A program made the translations under genes and the position numbers. A DNA stretch of 44,861 bases, from positions 1-44,861 of the forward strand of contig MGDU01000021.1 of the NCBI GenBank assembly GCA_001790815.1. The letters are read 5' to 3'. Below, piece after piece: positions 27,337 to 33,810 of this stretch; position 1 is the first letter of the stretch, and each line of letters opens with the position of its first letter. Below the pieces are notes generated by a model. The model was not told the DNA's origin. It did no database searches and saw nothing but the letters and a program-made list of their open reading frames with translations. This DNA is from Candidatus Uhrbacteria bacterium RIFCSPHIGHO2_02_FULL_46_47 (GTDB lineage: Bacteria; Patescibacteriota; Patescibacteriia; GWA2-47-26).

Positions 27337-28860
27337 TTAGGTTCCTTCTTCCCATGAACTTAAATACTTTCTTTGTTCATCTGTAAGTTCATCCTTGCGT
27401 ATTGCCATTGCATTGAGCTGAAGTTGCGCAATAGTATCGTCAATTTCAGGGGGAAGGGTATAGACTTTCCCCTCACCTGACCTTCGGTCTTCCTCTCCCC
27501 CAGGGAGAGGGCGGGGTGAGGGCGCAAAATTGCGTACTAACCATTCGCATGCCAAAGCTTGGCCGCAAAACGAAAGCGACATTACTTCCGACGGATGCCC
27601 CTCTGCCGCAGCAAGATTTACCAGTCGCCCTTCACCGGCAACAAAAATCACCTTCCCCTCACCTGACCTGCGGTCTCCCTCTCCCGTAGGGAGAGGGAGG
27701 GGTGAGGGAATTGTATACTCATCTAACATATCTCTCACCCTTCTGACATTGACCGCCATCTCACGCAAACCTTGCAAATCAATCTCCGCGTCAAAATGTC
27801 CGGAGTTCGCCAATATTGCTCCTGACTTCATTTTTGCAAAATGTTCCGGACGCAAAACATGTTTATCGCCGGTGACGGTGATAAAAATATCACCAAGTGC
27901 CGCGGCATCTAGAAGCGGCATCACCCTAAACCCATCCATCACGGCTTGCAGGGCGCGAAACGCATCCACTTCGCACACAACTACGTTTGATCCCATGCCT
28001 TTTGCACGAAGTGCTACACCCTTTCCGCATGAACCGTAACCGCAAACCACCACAGTTTTTCCTGCCCACAAAATATTGGTGGCGCGCGTAATACCGTCCA
28101 GCGTTGACTGCCCAGTGCCATAATAATTATCCATCAAATGTTTGGTTTTGTTGTCATTTACCGCCACCACCGGATATTTAAGCGCACCATCGCGCTCCAT
28201 AGCGCGCAAGCGGATCAGTCCAGTCGTGGTTTCCTCCGTACCGCCAATAAGATGTGGGATCAAATCCGGATGCTTTTTGTGAATTTCCCCCACCAAATCG
28301 CCTCCGTCGTCAATGGTGATGAGACATTGTCGTAACCCCTCCTCGCCTCCCCGCGCCCTTTGGGGAGGAACCAAACCAACATCCCCCCTCTTAAGGTAAG
28401 AGGGGGTAGGGGGAGTTATGTCACTTGGCATTTGGTTATTGGAATTTGTTTGTAATTTGGAATTTGTGATTTGGAATTTCAAAACCTCAATCACCTGATT
28501 CAAGTTCTCATAGTACTCCTCATTCGTTTCGCCCTTATGTGCAAAAACTGCCACACCTTCTTGTGCAAGCGCGGCCGCCACATCATCTTGGGTTGAAAGC
28601 GGATTGCAACCGGTAATTGCAACCTGCGCGCCTCCGGCGCGCAAGGTACGCACCAGCATCGCAGTTTCTTTAGTTACATGAAGCGCCATGCCAATCGTAA
28701 GCCCGGCAAACGGCTTTTCACGCTCAAAACGCTTACGCACCTCTAAAAGCGCGCCCATGCGCCGCTCGGCCAATTCCATCTGCAATTGCCCCTGCGTCGC
28801 AAGTGCAATATCTTTTACTTTATATGCTTCCATATAGTTGGACGATTCTATCAAAATCAC
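27337..28860 (-). CDS. ahcY: Adenosylhomocysteinase with repeat-derived in-frame insertions
   Basis: 507 aa; ITGCNPLSTQDDVAAAL, TIDDGGDLV, TTTGLIRLRAM, VVCGYGSCGKGVALRAKGMG, GEGRLVNLAAAEGHPSEVM. Confidence 0.93.
   Translation of the reverse strand: MILIESSNYMEAYKVKDIALATQGQLQMELAERRMGALLEVRKRFEREKPFAGLTIGMALHVTKETAMLVRTLRAGGAQVAITGCNPLSTQDDVAAALAQEGVAVFAHKGETNEEYYENLNQVIEVLKFQITNSKLQTNSNNQMPSDITPPTPSYLKRGDVGLVPPQRARGGEEGLRQCLITIDDGGDLVGEIHKKHPDLIPHLIGGTEETTTGLIRLRAMERDGALKYPVVAVNDNKTKHLMDNYYGTGQSTLDGITRATNILWAGKTVVVCGYGSCGKGVALRAKGMGSNVVVCEVDAFRALQAVMDGFRVMPLLDAAALGDIFITVTGDKHVLRPEHFAKMKSGAILANSGHFDAEIDLQGLREMAVNVRRVRDMLDEYTIPSPLPLPTGEGDRRSGEGKVIFVAGEGRLVNLAAAEGHPSEVMSLSFCGQALACEWLVRNFAPSPRPLPGGEEDRRSGEGKVYTLPPEIDDTIAQLQLNAMAIRKDELTDEQRKYLSSWEEGT
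27469..27522. repeat. Palindromic element (family 1) in ahcY, encodes PSPRPLPGGEEDRRSGEGK
   Basis: CCCCTCACCTGACCTTCGGTCTTCCTCTCCCCCAGGGAGAGGGCGGGGTGAGGG. Confidence 0.9.
27655..27708. repeat. Palindromic element (family 1) in ahcY, encodes PSPLPLPTGEGDRRSGEGK
   Basis: CCCCTCACCTGACCTGCGGTCTCCCTCTCCCGTAGGGAGAGGGAGGGGTGAGGG; near-identical to 27469-27522. Confidence 0.92.
28335..28370. repeat. Palindromic element (family 1-like) in ahcY, encodes PPQRARGGEEG
   Basis: CCCCTCCTCGCCTCCCCGCGCCCTTTGGGGAGG. Confidence 0.7.
28382..28420. repeat. 39-nt palindromic repeat (family 2), copy 2, in ahcY, encodes ITPPTPSYLKRGD
   Basis: TCCCCCCTCTTAAGGTAAGAGGGGGTAGGGGGAGTTATG; 38/39 identical to 13117-13155. 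Confidence 0.93.
28424..28480. repeat. Short-word degenerate tract inside ahcY (TTTGGAATTTGTGATTTGGAATTT words)
   Basis: Repeated TTGGAATTTG words; encodes LKFQITNSKLQTNSNNQ. Confidence 0.75.
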
Positions 28861-28869
28861 GCCTTATGG

Positions 28870-30093
28870 TCAAACTGCATCGCCTTTTTGCAAATATCGC
28901 ATAATTTCTTTTGCATACGCCGGGGCGCCACTCGCTCCCGGAGAATTATAGTTTAGGATATGCAGTGAATGAGCAGTTTGCACTTCCACCACTTCTGGCA
29001 CAAACTGTCCCTTCTGATCAACAAGCGAGGCGCGCACGCCAGCAGTTCCACGCGTCACACAATCCTCCACGCGCAGATCAGGAAGAAATTTCTGCACGCG
29101 TGAAACCATTGCACGTGGAGATAACACACTGCGCCACTCCTGTGCGCACAAACGCAAAAATTCCGGGTTCACACACAATCTCAATTTATTTATAACTGGC
29201 CGCTCGGCGATTTTGCTCCACACCTTGCCCAACCCGCGATAGGCATACGCCCCAAACACCGGCACCGCGGTCGGCCCAATCTCCGTTCGCCCATCGTGGC
29301 GCACCACAAAATGGGGGTCCAAAAAAGAAAATTCGCTGTGGCGCGGTACGCAGTAGATATTGCGGCTCGCCAACCGTGCGCTTGCGCCTCCCACAATTAA
29401 ATATTCTCCGCGGAAATTAAGATCCGCATAATCACGCGCCACTCCCATCCAATGGGCAATCTTGAGCGCGGACCCGCCGGCACAATTTATAAGATAGCGC
29501 GTGCGGGTGATCTCTCCATCGCCGCACTCAATCTCAATGCCAGTGTGATTTTCGCGCACCCGATTGACCGCCTTCCCCATTATAAACTGCACACCCTGCT
29601 GTTTGGCATCATCCCGCAACGCGCGGGTGAATGCTCCAAAATCAACAGCTGTGTCTGTGCTACATAACAGCGCTCCGACACAACGCACTTTCGGCTCAAT
29701 CGTGCGTACTTCCTCCGCACTTAAAAGCCGCGCCTCCTCGTCAGCCATGCCGTTTTGAAGCGACCAGTCCTTATATTTTTTTAATCGCGCATATTCTATA
29801 TCATCAAGCGCCGCCTCCAGCGTACCTACCTCTTTCCACGGCAATCCTTTTGCGCGGGCGTATTCTTTCCAAAATCCATACGATTCTTGCGCGCAACGGG
29901 CAAATTTTCCTTTAGTTTCTGGATCAAGATAAAACGGGCGATGTAGAACGCCCGTATTTCTGCCGGAAGTATGTTGCGCCACCTCATTTTCTTTTTCAAG
30001 CACTGCAATTTTCGTTCCATCACTTTCTTTTGACAACTGATATGCCAATGCCGTCCCCAAAATCCCCCCGCCAATAATTGCAAAATCATACAT
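28870..30093 (-). CDS. FAD-dependent oxidoreductase, L-2-hydroxyglutarate oxidase (LhgO)-like
   Basis: MYDFAIIGGGILGTALAYQLSKE...HTSGRNTGVLHRPFYLDPETKGKFARC. Confidence 0.82.
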   Translation of the reverse strand: MYDFAIIGGGILGTALAYQLSKESDGTKIAVLEKENEVAQHTSGRNTGVLHRPFYLDPETKGKFARCAQESYGFWKEYARAKGLPWKEVGTLEAALDDIEYARLKKYKDWSLQNGMADEEARLLSAEEVRTIEPKVRCVGALLCSTDTAVDFGAFTRALRDDAKQQGVQFIMGKAVNRVRENHTGIEIECGDGEITRTRYLINCAGGSALKIAHWMGVARDYADLNFRGEYLIVGGASARLASRNIYCVPRHSEFSFLDPHFVVRHDGRTEIGPTAVPVFGAYAYRGLGKVWSKIAERPVINKLRLCVNPEFLRLCAQEWRSVLSPRAMVSRVQKFLPDLRVEDCVTRGTAGVRASLVDQKGQFVPEVVEVQTAHSLHILNYNSPGASGAPAYAKEIMRYLQKGDAV

Positions 30094-30115
30094 ACACGCC
30101 ATTCCGCATTCTTCA

Positions 30116-31027
30116 TTATGCATTTTTCATTCCCGCAAACCATTCCCTCGTCCGTTTCAACCCTTCTGCAAACGGCACCTGCGGTTCCCATTCTAAAAGC
30201 TCTTTGGCGCGCGAAATATCCGCCAGCGTATCGTGCGGCTCAATCCGCGGCGCAATATGCTTGGTTGGCCCGGAGATGAATTCGGCTACTTTATTGATGC
30301 TGTAATTTTTGCCTGTACCGATATTGATCACCTCCCCTTGGCCCACCCGCGGCGAGGCCATTGCAATTAAATTGGCGCGCACGACATCATCTATATAGGT
30401 AAAATCGCGCGTCTGGGTTCCATCCCCCGTAATGGTCAGCGGTTCTCCTTTGGCCTGCTGTTCTAAAAAAACCGGGATGACCAATTTATAGGCGCCTTCC
30501 AGCGGCATCCGCGGACCATAGATGTTAAAATAGCGCAGTGATACAGTTTGAACTTTCCAGATGCGGGCCGTAAGCTTCAAATATTCTTCACCGACATACT
30601 TTTGCAAGGCGTACGGACTTTTGGGATTGGGCAGCGTATTCTCCGGCGTTGGAAAAATTTCAGTATCACCATAGATTGACGAGGAGGAGGAAAACACCAT
30701 CCGTCGCACGGACGCATCACGCGCCGCAATGCAAACGTTTAGGGTTCCGCCAATATTGATTTCATTGGATTCCAGCGGTTTTTCAATGGACTCTTGCACG
30801 CGGGGAAGCGCGGCCGCATGAAACACGCCATCAATGTCCTTAAAAGCCGACGCGATGGCGTTCGAATCAGTAATGCTGGCTTCCACCATCTCCGCGCCTG
30901 GCGGAACATTTCCCCGCTTGCTGGTTGCAAAATTATCCAGCACGCGGACTTTATCGCCACGGTTAAGCAAGGCCTCCACAATATGCGAACCGATAAACCC
31001 TGCTCCGCCGGTAACTAAATAGTGCAT
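30116..31027 (-). CDS. NAD-dependent epimerase/dehydratase, UDP-glucose 4-epimerase-like
   Basis: 303 aa; YLVTGGAGFIGSHIVEALL, SSSSIYGD, SPYALQKYVGEEYLKL, FTYIDDVVRANL. Confidence 0.88.
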   Translation of the reverse strand: MHYLVTGGAGFIGSHIVEALLNRGDKVRVLDNFATSKRGNVPPGAEMVEASITDSNAIASAFKDIDGVFHAAALPRVQESIEKPLESNEINIGGTLNVCIAARDASVRRMVFSSSSSIYGDTEIFPTPENTLPNPKSPYALQKYVGEEYLKLTARIWKVQTVSLRYFNIYGPRMPLEGAYKLVIPVFLEQQAKGEPLTITGDGTQTRDFTYIDDVVRANLIAMASPRVGQGEVINIGTGKNYSINKVAEFISGPTKHIAPRIEPHDTLADISRAKELLEWEPQVPFAEGLKRTREWFAGMKNA

Positions 31028-31160
31028 GTTGGTGAATTATGAATCAAGAATTATGAATCATGAAATTGAATTGTTTTTTTAACCAACCCAATTCATAATT
31101 CCTAATTCCTAATTCCTTATTCTCGCCAATGTGATTCCTAATTCATACTTCCTGATTCCG
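31028..31160. repeat. Intergenic short-word degenerate repeat tract
   Basis: GAATTATGAATCA...GAATTATGAATCATG ... AATTCATAATTCCTAATTCCTAATTCC; words reappear in inverted orientation around a T7 run. Confidence 0.7.
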
Positions 31161-31164
31161 CGTG

Positions 31165-32229
31165 CTACACGAGACTCTCTCCATAATTGGTTTTATATCT
31201 TAGCAATACTTGTCTCCACGTAAATCCGTGCGTTTGCGTTCCATATTTCTCCACGGTGTATACCGCCACTGTTGACGCGAGTTTACCTACTTTATCATAC
31301 GGCAATCCAAGTAGCAATCCTTTAATCAATCCTGCGCGATACGCGTCTCCTGCGCCGGTAGGATCGCTCGTATTCTTCGGTTTCGCCGGAGGAATAATGA
31401 ATTTCATAATTCCACCATCACCCTGCCCTCTCCCTAAGGGAGAGGGAAGCCGCAGGCCGGGTGAGGGAAATCGGGAGGGGTTACTTGCTTTAATGATCGA
31501 ACCTTTGTCGCCTAAGGTAGTGACGAGTATGCTCACCTTCTGTAATAATCCGCGTTCTGTCAAGCCAGTTTTTTTCAAAACCATCGCCAGTTCATAATCA
31601 TTTGAAATAAATACCCGCGCGCCCGTAACTCCTTGTTGCAAATCTTTTCCGGAAAGCGCGGGGATTGCTTGTCCCGGATCATAAATATAAGGCACGCCAT
31701 ACTTTTTATACAACACCGGCAAAGTTTTCATATCCTCCAAATTCCCCGGGCTTACAATCGCCATCTTCGCCCCTTGCGCTACACGCTTCACGTTACACGT
31801 TACACGATTTGCCATCGCTCCCGGATAAAACGCGGTGATCTGATTATCGGATTTATCGGTCATAATATACGCCCCTGCCGTTGGCAAATCTTGCACTTGC
31901 CGCACGCATGAAAGATCAACCTCGTAGCGCGGCACTTTATGTGCCGCCAAGCGGGGCATAAAGCCCCGCGCTACGCGATGAAGTGATTGAAACCACTTCC
32001 TATAATCACCAAAATCCTTTCCTACACTTGCAAGAATTGTCGGCTTCTCCCCAAGCAAGGCCAAATTATACGCGATATTTCCTGCGGTGCCTCCAAAATT
32101 CCGCTCCATTTTATCAATCAAAAAAGAGACGGAGAGCACATGGAGTTTTTCCGGCAAAATATGATCCCGGAAATATCCGGGAAAATCCATAATGTAATCG
32201 TAGGCAAGTGATCCTGACACCAGTATCAT
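31165..32229 (-). CDS. PfkB-family carbohydrate/adenosine kinase with repeat-derived insertions
   Basis: 354 aa; RNFGGTAGNIAYNLALLGEKP, LVTTLGDKGSII, DPTGAGDAYRAGLIKGLL. Confidence 0.87.
   Translation of the reverse strand: MILVSGSLAYDYIMDFPGYFRDHILPEKLHVLSVSFLIDKMERNFGGTAGNIAYNLALLGEKPTILASVGKDFGDYRKWFQSLHRVARGFMPRLAAHKVPRYEVDLSCVRQVQDLPTAGAYIMTDKSDNQITAFYPGAMANRVTCNVKRVAQGAKMAIVSPGNLEDMKTLPVLYKKYGVPYIYDPGQAIPALSGKDLQQGVTGARVFISNDYELAMVLKKTGLTERGLLQKVSILVTTLGDKGSIIKASNPSRFPSPGLRLPSPLGRGQGDGGIMKFIIPPAKPKNTSDPTGAGDAYRAGLIKGLLLGLPYDKVGKLASTVAVYTVEKYGTQTHGFTWRQVLLRYKTNYGESLV
31415..31467. repeat. Palindromic element (family 1) in the PfkB gene, encodes PSPGLRLPSPLGRGQGDGG
   Basis: CCATCACCCTGCCCTCTCCCTAAGGGAGAGGGAAGCCGCAGGCCGGGTGAGGG. 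Confidence 0.9.
31923..31975. repeat. Palindromic element (family 3) in the PfkB gene, encodes RVARGFMPRLAAHKVPRYE
   Basis: CGTAGCGCGGCACTTTATGTGCCGCCAAGCGGGGCATAAAGCCCCGCGCTACG; two nested hairpins, outer arms CGTAGCGCGG/CCGCGCTACG. Confidence 0.88.
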
Positions 32230-32346
32230 AAAAACATAAAATCATTAAAACATTAAAACACAAAATCACTCGTCCATCTTTGCTCTAAATTGCTGTTTGT
32301 AATCCATATCATGTTCTTGTGCTCTAGTGTTTTAATGCTCTCGTGC
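32226..32346. repeat. Intergenic short-word degenerate repeat tract
   Basis: AAAACATAAAATCATTAAAACATTAAAACACAAAATCAC ... TGTGCTCTAGTGTTTTAATGCTCTCGTGCTC; shares ATGCTCTCGTG with 27309-27319. Confidence 0.7.
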
Positions 32347-33717
32347 TCAAGGTCTTCCAACAGAAATATAAGTAAAGCCAAGGTCGCGCATTGATTTTGG
32401 ATCTAAAAGGTTGCGGCCGTCGAGTACGATCGGCTGGCGCATTTTTTCTTTCATGGTGCCCCAAGGCAAATCCCGAAACTCAGACCACTCCGTAAGAAGC
32501 AAGAGTGCATCCGCATCTTTGGCAACTTCTTGCGGAGCCGGACAAGTAATAAGTTCAGGCAGGGCGGCGCGTGCATTTCCTTCCGCGTGCGGATCATACG
32601 CGCGCACCTGCGCTCCTTCTTTAATAAGCCAGGCGGAAATATCCACCGCGGCAGATTCCCGCACATCATCAGTATTGTTTTTAAATGCAAGGCCAAGAAT
32701 GCCGATTTTTTTGCCTTCAAGCGTGCCAAGCGTTTGCCGTATTTTTTGCAAAAAATGCCGGCGTTGCGTTTGATTGACTTCAATCACAGCTTTGAGCAAT
32801 TTAAAATCATAATCATGCCAAAACGCGATAGAATGGAGCGCTTTGGTATCCTTGGGAAAGCAAGCTCCGCCATAGCCAATGCCGGCTTTTAAAAATGCCG
32901 GACCAATGCGCGGATCCATTCCCATGCCGCGTGCCACCTCATCAACATTTGCCCCGACTTCGTCGCAAAGATTGGCGATCTCATTGATAAAGGAAATTTT
33001 TGTTGCCAAGAAAGCATTACTGGCGTACTTAAGCATCTCCGCAGTGGCAATATCGGTAACCAGACGCTCACCCGGCAATCCTTCGTGCACTTTGAGGAGC
33101 ATATCGCGCGCCCGATCCGAGTCAACGCCGATTACGACGCGATCGGGATTCATTGTGTCATGCACGGCCGAACCTTCGCGCAAAAATTCCGGACACGACG
33201 CCACATCAAAGTCACATTTTACATTTTGCATTTTTAATTTTACATTCTCCTCAATAACCTTCCGCACCTTCTCCGCTGTCCCCACCGGCACTGTGCTTTT
33301 ATCTACGATGACTTTGTATGTCTCCTCACCCGATCTCGCCTTCGCTCGATCACCCTCTCCCTTAGGGAGAGGGGAGGGTGAGGGTCCCCAATTTTCCGCA
33401 ACTTCCTTCGCGGCCGCAAATACTTGCGACAAATCCGCCTCGCCAGAAGGCAAGGGCGGAGTGCCTACGCACAAGAAAATCACCTCGGCCTTTGGCACAG
33501 CTTCGGCATAAGAAGTAGTGGGAATAAGCCGGCCACTGGCCACGCCCTCGGCCACGAGCTCAGGCAGTCCGGGTTCATAAAACGGCACTTGCCCGCGTTT
33601 GAGCATTGCCACTTTCTCCGCGTCTTTGCGCACAGCAAAAACCGTATGTCCAAGTTTGGCATACACCGCGGCTGAAGTGAGCCCGACATAACCGGCGCCG
33701 ATAATTGCTATTTGCAT
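32347..33717 (-). CDS. ugd: UDP-glucose 6-dehydrogenase with repeat-derived insertions
   Basis: MQIAIIGAGYVGLTSAAVYAKLGHTV start (33717); KSTVPVGTAEKV, CPEFLREGSAV, FLKAGIGYGGACFPKDTKAL. Confidence 0.93.
   Translation of the reverse strand: MQIAIIGAGYVGLTSAAVYAKLGHTVFAVRKDAEKVAMLKRGQVPFYEPGLPELVAEGVASGRLIPTTSYAEAVPKAEVIFLCVGTPPLPSGEADLSQVFAAAKEVAENWGPSPSPLPKGEGDRAKARSGEETYKVIVDKSTVPVGTAEKVRKVIEENVKLKMQNVKCDFDVASCPEFLREGSAVHDTMNPDRVVIGVDSDRARDMLLKVHEGLPGERLVTDIATAEMLKYASNAFLATKISFINEIANLCDEVGANVDEVARGMGMDPRIGPAFLKAGIGYGGACFPKDTKALHSIAFWHDYDFKLLKAVIEVNQTQRRHFLQKIRQTLGTLEGKKIGILGLAFKNNTDDVRESAAVDISAWLIKEGAQVRAYDPHAEGNARAALPELITCPAPQEVAKDADALLLLTEWSEFRDLPWGTMKEKMRQPIVLDGRNLLDPKSMRDLGFTYISVGRP
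33324..33384. repeat. Palindromic element (family 1) in ugd, encodes PSPSPLPKGEGDRAKARSGEE
   Basis: CCTCACCCGATCTCGCCTTCGCTCGATCACCCTCTCCCTTAGGGAGAGGGGAGGGTGAGGG. Confidence 0.92.
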
Positions 33718-33720
33718 AAA

Positions 33721-33810
33721 ATGATACGAATCTACTAATTTTTGGCGAATCAACGAATATGCGAATTCGTATATTTGTAGATTCGTCACTCATTCGCTGA
33801 TTCGTATCAT
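33721..33810. repeat. Intergenic short-word tract bounded by a perfect 12-bp inverted repeat
   Basis: ATGATACGAATC (33721-33732) ... GATTCGTATCAT (33799-33810); internal CGAATC/GATTCG/CGAATTCG words. Confidence 0.88.

Noticed and set aside
27530-28039. 169-aa plus-strand ORF
   Set aside because: Antisense to ahcY; low-complexity Ser/Pro/Thr-rich translation mirroring the coding frame, so a shadow ORF.
33718-33789. N-terminal extension of the ugd ORF (MTNLQIYEFAYSLIRQKLVDSYHF)
   Set aside because: It is translation of the intergenic word tract; MQIAIIGAGYVGL at 33717 is the natural Rossmann-fold start.
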